From assembly GCA_011316305.1 (NCBI GenBank), contig SAUG01000149.1, positions 36,136-100,135 of the forward strand: a stretch of DNA of 64,000 nucleotides. The letters run 5' to 3'. This DNA comes from Rusavskia elegans (Eukaryota; Ascomycota; Lecanoromycetes; Teloschistales; Teloschistaceae). The number at the start of each line of letters is the position of its first letter. Position 1 is the stretch's first letter. A program made the position numbers and the translations under genes. Positions 46,636-58,696 of the stretch are shown here, piece after piece. The notes beneath the pieces are model-generated. The model was given only the letters and a program-made list of their open reading frames with translations, was not told the DNA's origin and searched no databases.

Positions 46636-49184
46636 ATTGCACAAGTGAAGGGGAAGAAAAAGTAATAACTTGGTTTCGCCAACTACGTCTTTTGAAAACA
46701 GAACTGAGTGATGAGATCACATTGAACTTAAGAGAGAAGAGTTATCTAGCGGCCCTCGCGAGCATAAGGCCTAAACCCTACTTCTGAGAGCTGTTTATGG
46801 TCCTCGTATATTCTGACCGATACTGGATGAAGACTTGAGGGTGATGGAAGAGGGGCGGGGAAGCTCATTGACTATAATGTAGTCGAGGGAAAAGGCAATG
46901 CCTTGTAGACTGTAGAAAAATGATGGGATTTCCCGAACCGGAAGGAAATTTCCATGAAAACAGTGATGAGCGTTTAGGGAAGCGAGATGTCCCCCAGAGA
47001 AGCAATGAAGTCACATCAGCTACTCTCTCTCACTCAGGACGTCGTCCAGGAGGTGATGAAGGTTTCGAAAACAGACGGCATCCATTTCCCAATCGTCGGG
47101 CTTGTAGTGTCTTTCAAAAAGCTGGCGAAAAGCAGGCTGGTCGTGCCGACATAGGAGGCTGTTGTTCGATTGAAAATATAAGATTGTCATCAGGTTTGAG
47201 AATGTGCGGCTTGGGGTAAAACCCTGGAGTAATATGTCCCGCGACTATACGACTTTTCCTGACCGTGTGCCAGCTCGAAACATGAATATCACAACACTTC
47301 TCCCAGCGACCCTGGCGCGGAACCCTGCACCAGCGAGCTTTAGTACATGCATACCTCTCGCTGCAAAGCCGCTACTTCACCAGAGGTGGTTGCTTAATCC
47401 AATGTATCTCGCTCCTCGGTATTTAGTCCACTCCCTCCAATCGTCGTGTTCTTTGGGGGGTTCCGCGCAGGAGGAGGATGCCCCGCGTCCGCTGATATTC
47501 CTCCAATTTATGGAGAGAGCTCCTCCAAACGCCGTGACCATCGTGATGGTCCAGGAATTTCTGATCGTTCGAAGCGAGGAAGTCTTGAGGTGTTACCGCC
47601 CGATTTCCATGGAGGCCTGCCAGATCCGAAAACACTAACGACGCGGTGACCGTTGAGTTGACTTTTCGAAGAGGCCAATCGCGCGGGTGAGTGTGGTTAC
47701 CCGATATTTAGGCCTCTGGGATGGAGTAGATGTGGCTTTGGGGATAGACGGATTCTGGTCGTGTGGGTAGTTCAAATCTGGGAGAATATCCCTTCCGCTG
47801 CTGGGATCCTATTTTCAGGGGCTTTTCAGGCGGGAATCATTCCGCTAAGACCCAATACAGCAGCGGAAGGGATAGTGGGCCGTCACAAGGTAGTTGTTTG
47901 TGGAGATGCCACATCTTTCATTGTCTCCCCATTAGATGCAGTTCTTCAGAGCGGGATGGTTGGCCATTTCCATCCGTCGTGCGACAGATTCCCGCACATG
48001 TAGAACGCCTTCGAGGTGAAAATGGTCCAAAATATTCGAAGGTCTCTCAAGAGGCTCCGGTCCCCACATCAGCAGAGGCTGATCCCATACCTCCTGCCGT
48101 ACTGTAATGTTTGCTCCCATGTCCCCATCCAAAGATTTAACGAACCCAAAGTACCAGTGAAGACAAGCCCATCAGAAGAATGTCATGGGAGCAAATTGAG
48201 AAGAAAGTAGATCTTAAAGGAGGGAGTAGAGATATAGAGAGTAACACAAAAGCGATCTCCGAGAGACGAAGATTCCTTGAATGATCGAAAGGCGAAATGT
48301 ATATAGATCATGATGGGAGAGTACGGATAATAGTCTGCTCTACAAGAGGGAAGCAGAAGAGTAACAGTGTCCCGTAGAAGTGAAGCCACGTCAGCTGCTC
48401 TCACTCTTGAATACGATTGAGTATTAATTGACGAATGCTCGTATATGAAGAGCAATGAGTGTACTGGAAAAATCGCCGACAACCAGAAAGTGAGGAACGT
48501 CCCGCATGCCAGGTGATAAAGTTTCTCGATATAACTGACATCTGATATTCCATGGATATCACCATTCGATGATTAGGAAACAGCCGAAAAGCAGTCCGAA
48601 AGGCGTACATGCCCTATCGACTGCCGGGATGGGCATCCGATACCTCGACTGCCAGCCAAATCGAAAACCTCACAAATGCACTGGGTAGGCGAAGTGTTAA
48701 ACTTACTCAAATCAGAATTACATCCATCGTCATGGAAATGAAGGGCGGTCTGATAAGTACTGATGGAAGCTTTTATTCGAGCTTGAGGTCGACTGGACTC
48801 GATGATGACATGGCCGAATTATTCATTAAACATCGTAACGTAGAGGCCGGTAGGTTTCAGAGAACTGGCATCAATGAAGAATATTGACTGGGGGTTTCGT
48901 GTTGTTGGACGGCAAGGAGGTGAACCCGGAAGCAGGAAATAGCCCTAAGTGGATATCCAGACGGTTGGAAAATCGGTAGTAGAGTAGGATATTGGCGAAG
49001 ACAGATAGATTGCCATTCAGGCGCAATCTGCTGCTCTGGACAAAAAGGCTCAATCAATCGCAAGACTGTCACTTACTTGTACGAAGCTATCATGCACTGG
49101 GGGAAATCAGAGTGGATGAGAAGTCGTCATTGTAAGATAGCTTAGGCCCTGCAAAGGGTCGATACCTTATTTTTCGCTGGGTCA
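46636..49184. other. Gene-poor interval with a short foldback element
   Basis: No complete gene. Several short ORFs at 46920-48140 on both strands lack recognisable domains. A 17-bp perfect inverted repeat, TATCCCTTCCGCTGCTG, lies at 47787-47803 and 47858-47874 and bounds an 88-bp segment. This spacer separates the cluster from housekeeping genes. Confidence 0.5.
47787..47874. mobile_element. 88-bp foldback element (mini-MITE candidate)
   Basis: The two ends are perfect 17-bp inverted repeats starting with TA (TATCCCTTCCGCTGCTG and its complement) around a 54-bp non-coding loop. Size is small even for a MITE; a structured DNA palindrome of other origin is possible. Confidence 0.4.
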
Positions 49185-51099
49185 CTAATCTTTCTCTAAC
49201 CGCACCGCGGGGTTGCTTTCCACGAAATTTAGATCCACCTTGTGGCCAAGTAGTTCGCGTATATTTGAGACTCCGTACCTGTATGCAAATATGATTAGCG
49301 TAGCTCTGCCAAATGTCTACCGTTGGATATGAGATTGTTGATGAAGGGCTCACTTTATCATTGTTGGCCTCTCGAGACTCAGTCCCCACCCATAAACGCG
49401 CATATCCTTTGGCAGTCCCATCGGCTCCAGCATCTCCGGCCTGAACATCCCACTGTTTCCAATCTCAACCCATTTCTTGAGCCCGGCATGATATCCGAAA
49501 ATTTCCAGACTCGGCTCGGTGTAGGGGTTGTATGCTGGTTTGAAACGTAGTCCGTTGATGCCCATCTTGCCGAAAAAGACCTCCATAAATCCGATCAACC
49601 CCCCAAGTGCCAGTCCAAAGTCTGCTATTACCCCTTCGACTTGGTGGAACTCTGCAAGATGAGTGGCATCAACGGTCTCATTTCGGAAGACGCGGTCGAT
49701 GGAGAAGTAACGAGCGGGGCGTGGGTTGGCGGCGAGTTTGTAGAGCATATATGTTGATACCGCGGTGGTATGGGTACGGAGGACGAGCTTGAGGGATTCG
49801 TCCTCTTTGAAAGGGTAGCGATAGCCGATCGAGCCGTATTTGCCCTTTTCGTGCACTTCTTTGATATTGTGCCAGTATTTTTCGTAATCTTGAGATGGGT
49901 GGTCCTGAGATTTGGGAGTAGGTATAGAGCCATCGGCTAATTTTTCAGTTTTCTCGACGGGGTCGAGGCATGGTTTGTCGGCGACGGGAGGGTCTGCAAT
50001 GTAGAAGGTGTCTTGCAAGTCCCGGGCAGGGTGTTGCTGCGGGACGAAGAGAGCATCGAAATTCCAGAAGCCGGTTTCGACGTATCTACGCACCATCAGC
50101 CATCATCAGCGTGAGTGGCCAGACCGATTTTACCTGTTCGTAGGCATCTCCTCGAAACCCATTTCAAAGAAGATCTGGCGGAACTCGTGTCGTACTTTAT
50201 TCACTGCGGCACTTAAATATCAGATCAAAGGTTGAAGCGATATGGACGTACATGGATGCAGAGCGCCGCTTATTGTCGGAGCACCCATAGCATTGAAGTT
50301 GTATGGCTTCAGCTTGACCGTTTTCCATGCTCCACTGTGATGGTAGATGAGCCTTTGCAATGACGGGTGGAAGGTGGTGGAGACCCACGTGACCAGCATG
50401 TCTGCCGTGAGATCCGTCTCTTCCTTGATGAACTCTTTGGCAAATTTGGGCCCTTTCTTGATCTCGAAGGTAATAACCTTTTGCATGGTGATGAGCTTCC
50501 GTTTCCGTAGGTCCGCAAGTACCTTTGAATCCGGATGTGTTTTGGTCTGCTGGATGGTTTGAAGTTGTTCTTGGCTGGAATCGCGAATGTTGGATGTCTA
50601 GGAGGCTCTGTCAGTAGGACACAAGACTGAGGGTGCATGCTGCTACGCACTGCAGCCTTGAACAGGTCTTTGTCCTTTTTGATCCATCCCTCCTTGAAGG
50701 CTTTTCCTTGGCCCACTTTGGCGGTCTCCTTACCGACAATGCCCTACGGTGACGGGTCAGCCCGATGTCCTTTTTGCGACGATCATCCAGACGAGCTGGC
50801 ATACAGTTGATCCGACGTACGGGCAAGTCGGCAATCTTTAGGCCATCAACGGCCTGGCGTACGGCTTCGAAGACCTTGGCCTCATGACTTCCTTGGGCGG
50901 CAATTCCTTCAGCTTCAGGAGTGAGATTGGCCTCTTCTCGATCTATTTGTTTGTATATGACCATCTCTCGTGAGCCGAGTCGGTCAAGGGCGCTCTTGAT
51001 AGTGGTGAAGTCGACTGCGGGGAATGCATCGTTGCTGAAGATGGATCCTTCGGCTTGGGACACAGCATGCAGTACCTGCGAAAGAAGATCCGAGGCCAT
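49185..51099 (-). CDS. FRS2: Phenylalanine--tRNA ligase alpha subunit, cytosolic
   Basis: Housekeeping class II aminoacyl-tRNA synthetase subunit, 537 aa; with the beta subunit it forms the alpha2-beta2 enzyme that charges tRNA-Phe. Exons 51099-50821, 50743-50651, 50597-50252, 50203-50134, 50085-49354 and 49278-49185 join in frame. N-terminal winged-helix region ([21 protein letters not shown]); then catalytic-core signatures: [42 protein letters not shown] (motif 1/2 region), [26 protein letters not shown] (motif 2), [18 protein letters not shown] and [17 protein letters not shown] (motif 3 area). Length and architecture are normal. Its presence shows that the biosynthetic locus has ended. 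Confidence 0.97.
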
Positions 51100-51493
51100 G
51101 GCTTGGAAAATTCACATTGCGATGATAGCAAAGGGATGAGTGGTGTGCTGAGTCATTCAGCCTCATGCTACTAGTGCATTACCAAGACCGAGGTTTCCCA
51201 ATCTGATTTAAGGTTCGGATGATCGACGCGGGACGCGTGGAACTCCCTCTTCGTGGACAAGCGTTTGAACGGGCTTGGAATGGAAGGCCACTTTGTCGTT
51301 TCCCAGATCTACATTTGCACCTTATGCGCGACACCATATTCACGGTATCGCCCTGAATTCAAGCGCTGATTGATGTCCACAATCGATCCACCGTTCTCTC
51401 TCTATACAACGTTGCCTCCCTTTGTTCATGGGAGGCAATGCTGCTTCAAGAAATCCTCCATGTCGTCAACCTATCCAGAATATTTTCTCGGTA
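51100..51493. promoter_or_regulatory. Divergent promoter, FRS2 / EDEM-like gene
   Basis: 394 bp between divergent starts; no specific element recognised. The EDEM-like frame is open back to 51422 but its first Met candidates there have weaker context. Confidence 0.5.
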
Positions 51494-54400
51494 ATGCAGT
51501 CGCAATGCGACACTTCTCTCAAGGCATGCTCCTTGAGATATCGCTGGTCAATCCTATGGCTATGCTTTCTGATCCTTTGCCTCTTGACTACCACAGCCCT
51601 GGCTATGACCGATAGCCAGATCAGGGAGTTGAGGTGAGTAGGACATCAACACACTGCGCGTTACATTACCGCTAATTGGCAACTCACAGACAAGAAGCTG
51701 AGCACCTGTTCTACCATGGCTACGATAATTACATGAAGCATGCCTTCCCCGAGGACGAACTCAAACCTCTCACCTGCAAACCGTTGATCCGAGACCGTCT
51801 GGACCCAACCCATATCGAGCTTAACGATGCTCTCGGCAACTACTCCCTTTCCCTTGTGGACAGCCTGTCGACTCTGGCTATTCTGGCCTCCTCCTCCAGC
51901 CAAGTCCAGCGGACAAAAGCCCTTCGTCATTTCCAAACCGGAGTCGCTTCCCTGGTTGAACAATACGGTGATGGGTCGGACGGATCGGCTGGTGAAGGAC
52001 TTCGCGCTCGAGGCTTCGATCTTGACAGCAAGGTTCAAGTCTTTGAGACTGTGATCCGCGGTGTCGGAGGTTTAATGAGCGCTCACTTGTTCGCTGTCGG
52101 TGAATTACCTATTACCGGTTACAACCCGCAGAATACAGCTTCCATAAACGGATCCATCAGTATACGATGGCCTGATGGCTTCACCTACAACGGACAGCTA
52201 CTATGGCTCGCGCGAGACTTGGCCAATCGTCTCGTCCCCGCCTTCCACACCGACACCGGCATCCCATACCCCAGGGTCAATCTTCGCCATGGAATCCCAT
52301 TCTACTCCGAGTCCCCTTTACATCGTGATGCAGAGAATGGCATGTGCAGCAAGATCCAGCAACGCAGCCCTGAATTGACGGAGACCTGCTCTGCTGGGGC
52401 TGGCAGTCTTCTTCTTGAATTCACCACTTTGAGTCGCCTCACTGGTGACTCTCAATATGAAACACTGGGCAAAAGGGCTTTCTGGTCGATATGGGACAGG
52501 AAGGGCTCCACAGGACTGGTCGGTGCCGGCATTGATGCCGAGACCGGTCTCTGGACCTCATCGTACACCGGTATTGGGGCGGGCATCGATAGCTTTTACG
52601 AATACGCTGCGAAAGCTTACATCTTTCTTTCCGCGTCATATTCTATCGTCTCTTCGGCCGGTGGAGTCCCACACAAATGGGATATGCCTGGAAGCTACCT
52701 TGAGGTCTGGTCTGAATCTCGTGCAGCCATCAACCACCATCTGCGACGTGGTAAGATGTTTATCCATCCACATTACATTCAGGCAGACTTATTCACTGGG
52801 GCCGCTCGAGCACATTGGTTCGACAGCTTGAGTGCCTTCTTTCCCGGAGTCCTGACCCTCCTGGGACAGGTTGAGGAGGCAACCGAAGCGCATCTGCTCA
52901 ATACCGCTCTGTGGAGCCGCTACTCGGCCTTGCCAGAACGTTGGTCAACATCTTCCGGCAACATAGAAGGCGGGCTTGGCTGGTGGGGTGGAAGACCCGA
53001 ATTCATTGAATCCACATACTACCTTTATCGCGCTACTCAAGATCCATGGTATCTTCATGTAGGAGAAATGGTGATGCGTGACATCAAGAGGCGCTGCTGG
53101 ACGAAGTGTGGCTGGGCTGGAATACAAGATGTACGCAGCGGCGAACGCACCGACCGGATGGAAAGCTTCTTTCTCAGTGAGACCGCCAAATACCTATTTC
53201 TCCTGTTTGAGCCAGATCACCCATTGAATAGAATCGATGCTCCATTCGTCTTCAATACCGAAGGCCATCCCCTCATTTTACCTCGGACTAAGGATCGACT
53301 CTCACCCTCCATGAGAGCCTCTCGATCCGGGGGACCAGCATATCTAAAAACTGTTGACGCCATGGCTCTGACCTGTCCAATACCTGTAGCTAAGCATCCC
53401 TTTAGCATATCTGCAGTGGCAGCGCGAGGGGATATATACCATGCGGCCAATCTCGCTCGCCTACACTTCATGCCCACCCTTGAAACAATAGAATCACCTC
53501 TTATCGAATACTCGGCCGACCATCCCAGTACATCGATCTCCGATGTCAGATCACCCTCGAATTTCACTTACTATCCATGGACTCTGCCACTTGAGCTTGT
53601 ACCTTACAACGCGAGCTGCGACAAGATGACCGCAAGACCGACGTTCGATATCACTTTTCCCACGCTCCCAAACGGTGTTCTGAGCCCGGCAAGCCTTCAG
53701 CGAGTCTTGAACGGCATTTTTGTCAATTCCATTAGCGGTCTCCGACTTGGGATGATCCAAGACGTCAAAATGGACGCTGGGGGGGTTCCTGCCAGTGGGG
53801 AATTGTATCGGGTCCAAGCCATCAACAACATCGCCATGGGCAAGGACGAGAAAGTCTTCATGGCCAAAGAAACTGCGGCGAACGTAGTCAATCCTCTCGA
53901 CCCCAATTTCACCCGAGTTCGAGATATGGCAATGTTGGATCTGGTGATCGATGTCGCACCGGAACAGGTTTGCAGGACCGACGACAGCACCACTCTCTTT
54001 GACAATTCCTCCTCGTCCAGTGCCCCGGCACTTGACCGTGTCGATTCCCGTCCAGCGCACGAAGACTCCGACACTGAGTTCAGCATGAAGCTCGCATTCA
54101 ACGCCTTGATTGAGCATGTCGTAGCACTCATCCATCACGGACCTCAAGCGACTAGTCGCGGCCTCGTACGGGAATACATGCCGGCCATCACTCCAACCGG
54201 GGCTGGAGCTGCACCGTTGCCAGACGTAGAAGACGCTCCAGGCCTGGACACATCCGGTTCAGCTCAGGGTGATTTGCTCTGGAATTCCATCTACATTATA
54301 GGCAATAATTGTGCTGGGCGACTACCACTGGGTGTAGTCCGGGACCATCAGATCCTTGTGATGAAACGCGGCGGTTGCAGTTTCGGTCAGAAGCTCCGAA

Positions 54401-54687
54401 ACATTCCAGCCGTCCCGCCTTCGAAGCAGTCGCTGCAAATGGTAATCGTTGTATCATACGACGATGCTGAAGCGGGACTGCCATCGGGGTGGCTGGTTCG
54501 ACCTCTATTGGAAAGCCAACAGCTGACATCAACCGGCTTGCCACGTCACCGGCCAATACCAATGGTCATGGTGGGTGGAGGTGACAAGACGTGTGAGATC
54601 TTTAAGAGAGCTGTTGGACTCGGCCTCAAGAGGCGATATTCGATAGAGGCGCAGGGGGTCCCAATCAGCAATTTGATTATGATCTAA
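51494..54687 (+). CDS. EDEM-type GH47 alpha-mannosidase-like protein with PA domain
   Basis: About 1045 aa from exons 51494-51633 and 51690-54687. The N-terminal segment WSILWLCFLILCLLTTTALA is a signal peptide or anchor for the ER. The glycoside hydrolase 47 domain (about 50-510) shows LNDALGNYSLSLVDSLSTLAIL, VFETVIRGVGGLMSAHLF, ETCSAGAGSLLLEF, GAGIDSFYEYAAKAYIFL, RPEFIESTYYLYRATQDPWYLHVG and SFFLSETAKYLFLLF, the order seen in yeast Htm1/Mnl1 and Mnl2. A protease-associated (PA) domain follows near residues 880-970 (LVMKRGGCSFGQKL). It probably trims mannose from misfolded glycoproteins and delivers them to ER-associated degradation. Start could also be 51422 or 51428. Confidence 0.93.
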
Positions 54688-55099
54688 TGCAATCGTGAAT
54701 CAATAATATATTGTGTCTAGGCGACCGGTAAATGTGTTCCAGCTTACGTCATCGCCGACTTATAGCGACGCACGTCTATGCAGCGACATGCAGCTAAGTT
54801 CGATCTCTTTTATTAGAACAAGGCGTGCCGAGTCATTGGATGAATTCTTTGCCGGTGGAATTCGGTGATGAGGACATTCTGCAGAGCTGGATCCACCGAA
54901 GCATCTAACCACGCGACTAAGGTACTGGTGCATCCCTTCTCGAGGTATCGATAATAATGAGACTGATCTTGACATGACCAGGGATGTTCCTTCCACTCTG
55001 CCGACCGAGCCAGGACTCCGATATAGACATTGCTCAAACATGACCTCCGGGACCATCTAGTTCTTGTCCATTAACACATTTTGCACACCAAGAGACAAC
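54688..55099. other. Interval upstream of the NRPS-like gene
   Basis: 412 bp without a supportable gene; acts as 3' flank of the EDEM-like gene and promoter of the NRPS-like gene. Confidence 0.5.
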
Positions 55100-58000
55100 A
55101 TGTCACCCAGTGCTGTTGATGGCAGTCTCGGCCTTGCAGAGGTTATTGGCGAACCTCCATCCGAGCCCCTTCCACCTTTATGGACTTATCTCAGTGGCCA
55201 TGCAATCACTAATAGTAACCGTCCCGCTATCAGGTCCTTCCACCAGCCCATCGTTGACCATGGCCATGCCCAAACCAAGCCACCCACAGACGTCCTGTGG
55301 ACTTACAGTGAACTTCATTGCAAAGCCGACTGTCTTGCGGCAAGGCTGTCCAACCTGGGGGTTCAAAAGGGTGATGCCATCGCTGCCTTCATCGACAATC
55401 GAACTGAATGGGCTTTACTGTCCTGGGCCTCGGTCAGGCTTGACGCCGTCTTTGTCCCACTCAATCCTCGAGTTGTACGGTCAAAGAAGGAATTGAATCA
55501 TGTCTTGCGTATCACCAAGCCTCGGGTCGTGGCCGTCCTTGACATGAGTACTGCTAGGGAGCTCGAAGAAGTTGCTACCGATTTGACCGCAATGGTATCC
55601 ATTCGAATCATCCTCGATTCGACTGACAGTGGCCCAGCTATTGGATGGACCGCCATGAGCTCCCTGATGTCAATCCCCACCAATGCGAACGACACCAGCA
55701 ATGGTATCAAACAAGGAAGCATGCCGTTTCCGGTCAATGATCTGGATCAAACTATGATGATCGTTTTCACAAGCGGCACTACATCCCTGCCAAAAGCGTC
55801 CGTCTCAACCTACGGGAACGTCCTAGCAGGTGCCTTAGCACTTAAAGCTCTTCGTCATCTAAACCCTGGGTGCACCCTTCTACAGCACCTGCCGACTTTT
55901 CACGTCTGGAGCATCTCCATTAGTTGGGCGTTCTGGGTCTCGGGAGCCACCGTGGTCTACCCATCGAGGACATTCGATGCCAGATCTTCATTGACTGCGA
56001 TTGAGAGCGCGCTCTGCACTCACATGCCTGCCGTACCCACCATGATACAGGCGCTAGTCACCCATCCTTCACTATCGGACACGAAACTCGATTCCCTTCT
56101 ATCGATCGACCTTGCGGGCACCATGATCGCACCAGAGATCCTAGAGGCTTGCATGGACAAAATGAAAGCCCCATACAGTTCCGTTGCCTATGGCATGACT
56201 GAAGGCGCTTCTGTTTGTGGCTCAGATATGGAAGATATACCCTATGCCCGGCACAATATTCCCAGAATCCTATCCTGCGGTAAGGCTGCTCCTGGAGGAC
56301 GGCTCCGAGTGTGCAAGCCCGGCTCTAAGGATGTGCTTCGGCGTGGAGAGATCGGAGAGCTTCATATAGGTGGGCTGCAAGTAACCAGGGGCTACTTGGA
56401 CAGGGCAAGCGATGACTTCTACCAGGAGGATGGCATCAATTGGCTTGCCACGGGCGACCAGGCGCGGATTGATGGCACAGATTTGGTGTACATCCTTGGA
56501 AGGTACAAAGACCTAATTATCAGAGGCGGAGAAAACATATCTCCTGCATCGATTGAGCAGTATCTCGATTCTATCGAAGGTATCAAGGATTCACAGGTGG
56601 TTGGTTTTGCGGATGAGATTGCTGGTGAAATCCCGGTCGCGATTGTCAGGAAGTCGTCAGCACTCAAATTGTCGGATTACCCGATTCAGCAAAGGGTGTC
56701 CAATGAGCTCGGGATGATGTTCTCCCCGCAACATATCTTCGACCTGCTGGATCTTGGGCTGGCCGATTATCCAAGGACCACATCTGGGAAGATCAAAAAG
56801 GCGGATCTCAAAAATCGGGTTGCTGAGTATTTGTCCCGGACCGGTGAAACGCAAAAAGACAATCAGGTTGTATCGACCGCCAATATCCTCATCCGATTCT
56901 GGGCTCGTGTTTCTGGCCGGGTGGCAGACGATATATCACCAGATGAATGCGCAGATACCTTTGCCGACAGCATCATGATCATGCAATTCTGTAACCTGGT
57001 GGGCAAGGATCTAGGCAAGACTATGGCGGTCGAGGACATCGTTGGAGACGTCTCTATCTCGCAGCAAGCTCAAATCATTGACGCGCGCCCAACCACCGAG
57101 AGGTCAAACAGAGAAGTATCGAGACCTGGACCGCCGACAGCGGCAGACATGGTTCATGTGAACGGAGATATCGACGCTGCCACACGCTGCCAGCAGAAGG
57201 TGGAATCGCTCTTACAACCATATGGCTTACGATGGGAGGACGTGGAAGATGTCATACCGACTGCCCAGGCCATTGCACTTATGACTCGGCGAACACGGCT
57301 GCGAAGCTGGAACCGGCGGCATGCATACCATGTGCCCAATATCACTACTGCTGGCCTCCGCTGGGCAGTCACCACCTGTCTGGGACTTCATCCAATTTTT
57401 CGTTCCTTGATCCTAGACCATGGCCAAGCTCAACCACTATACGTGATCATGCGTCCCCATGACCGCTGGTACCGTCCTGCCATATCTGAGGGTCACACTG
57501 CAGAGACTCCCGAAGATCTGAAGGCGCTCCACTTCGACTCCGACTCCATCGACTATGCCATTCCTCCAGGCCCATTATTCAAATTTCTCCTTGTCGACGT
57601 CCGTAATACCAATAGCGCTGGGCTTATAATATCCTGCCACCACAGCACCTTCGATGCTCTTTCAATGGGGCTGTTTTTCGAAGACCTCGACACCGCACTC
57701 CGTACCCAGCAGGCACCCAAACCCCATGCCTCCTTCAAAGAGTTCGCAGACAGAAAATACCGCTACCTCGACAGCCCCAACGCCGATACCGCGGTAGCCT
57801 TCCACGTTAAACGACTCCAAGGCTACACTCACCATCGAAACGCACTCTGGCCACCTCAACGCGCCCCCCAATTCTTCCGAGGCTCAGACTCCCAGTGGAT
57901 GCAAGTCGACGACACACCCGGGCAACCCTCCGAACGCCGCATCCTAGACAGCAGCCCCCAAGGCATTGACGGCATTAACGGCTCTATTACTCTTCCCTTC

Positions 58001-58696
58001 CTTACCTACCTAAAAACCACCTGCGGAATTACCGCCAACATCGTCTTCAAAGCCGCCCTCGCCTTGCTTAATGCGCACTATACAGGCACCATACAAGCCT
58101 TCTTCGGCAACGCCGAAGCAGCTCGCGTGTGGCTTACTACTGAGGGCGAACCAGATCCAAGTTTGCCGAATACGATGGATATCCCCGGCCCGACAGTTGA
58201 AGCCGTTGTCAACCGCATCCACATCGACCTTCAGCAGCCACTGTTGTCGTGGCTGCAGGACCTGCAAGACGAACAGGCACTTCTAACAAAATACGCATCC
58301 GCGCCCTTCCAACGGATCGAAAACGAATTAGCCGCTACCACAGACCCACATCCCACCACCTCACACGAACTTCACGATTCCTTCTTTAGGAGGCAATGCT
58401 TCAATTGGCTTCCGCCCTCCCATTCCAGTTTTACGAACCTAGAGCAAATCCAATCCCTAAGCCGCGCCGATATCGGCCTGCAATGGAACTTTATGCATGT
58501 GGATGCCGAGAAGGGCGAAGTGGGGGTGAATGCGATGTATGATGATTGTCAGATGACCAGTGCGGAGATGAAGGAGGCGGTGGAGAAGGTGTTGGGGGTT
58601 GCGAGGTGGATTGTTGAGGCACTCGAAGGTGAAAGAGGAAAGGGGGAGGGTGAAGGGGAGGGTGTGAAGGTTGGACAATGTCCGCTGTTGAACTAA
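55100..58696 (+). CDS. Single-module NRPS-like enzyme, adenylation-thiolation-condensation
   Basis: Intron-less 1198-aa enzyme; the first true ATG is 55100 (the frame upstream has only TTG). Residues 20-540 form an ANL adenylation domain of the carboxylic-acid/acyl-CoA-ligase branch: FTSGTTSLPK (about 223-232), YGMTE, LATGDQARID, GRYKDLIIRGGENISP and TTSGKIKK with the catalytic Lys. A carrier domain follows with the phosphopantetheine Ser624 in FADSIMIM. Residues about 690-1190 form a condensation-type acyltransferase with HHxxxD as HHSTFDA (His847, His848, Asp852; the usual final Gly is Ala). There is no thioesterase or reductase, so release may be transfer to an external nucleophile by the C domain. 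It would activate a carboxylic acid and condense it with an amine or alcohol. Substrate unknown. Confidence 0.88.
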   Translation: MSPSAVDGSLGLAEVIGEPPSEPLPPLWTYLSGHAITNSNRPAIRSFHQPIVDHGHAQTKPPTDVLWTYSELHCKADCLAARLSNLGVQKGDAIAAFIDNRTEWALLSWASVRLDAVFVPLNPRVVRSKKELNHVLRITKPRVVAVLDMSTARELEEVATDLTAMVSIRIILDSTDSGPAIGWTAMSSLMSIPTNANDTSNGIKQGSMPFPVNDLDQTMMIVFTSGTTSLPKASVSTYGNVLAGALALKALRHLNPGCTLLQHLPTFHVWSISISWAFWVSGATVVYPSRTFDARSSLTAIESALCTHMPAVPTMIQALVTHPSLSDTKLDSLLSIDLAGTMIAPEILEACMDKMKAPYSSVAYGMTEGASVCGSDMEDIPYARHNIPRILSCGKAAPGGRLRVCKPGSKDVLRRGEIGELHIGGLQVTRGYLDRASDDFYQEDGINWLATGDQARIDGTDLVYILGRYKDLIIRGGENISPASIEQYLDSIEGIKDSQVVGFADEIAGEIPVAIVRKSSALKLSDYPIQQRVSNELGMMFSPQHIFDLLDLGLADYPRTTSGKIKKADLKNRVAEYLSRTGETQKDNQVVSTANILIRFWARVSGRVADDISPDECADTFADSIMIMQFCNLVGKDLGKTMAVEDIVGDVSISQQAQIIDARPTTERSNREVSRPGPPTAADMVHVNGDIDAATRCQQKVESLLQPYGLRWEDVEDVIPTAQAIALMTRRTRLRSWNRRHAYHVPNITTAGLRWAVTTCLGLHPIFRSLILDHGQAQPLYVIMRPHDRWYRPAISEGHTAETPEDLKALHFDSDSIDYAIPPGPLFKFLLVDVRNTNSAGLIISCHHSTFDALSMGLFFEDLDTALRTQQAPKPHASFKEFADRKYRYLDSPNADTAVAFHVKRLQGYTHHRNALWPPQRAPQFFRGSDSQWMQVDDTPGQPSERRILDSSPQGIDGINGSITLPFLTYLKTTCGITANIVFKAALALLNAHYTGTIQAFFGNAEAARVWLTTEGEPDPSLPNTMDIPGPTVEAVVNRIHIDLQQPLLSWLQDLQDEQALLTKYASAPFQRIENELAATTDPHPTTSHELHDSFFRRQCFNWLPPSHSSFTNLEQIQSLSRADIGLQWNFMHVDAEKGEVGVNAMYDDCQMTSAEMKEAVEKVLGVARWIVEALEGERGKGEGEGEGVKVGQCPLLN

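Noticed and set aside
53551..54147. 198-codon minus-strand ORF inside the EDEM-like gene
   Set aside because: Antisense shadow of a complete, conserved coding sequence.
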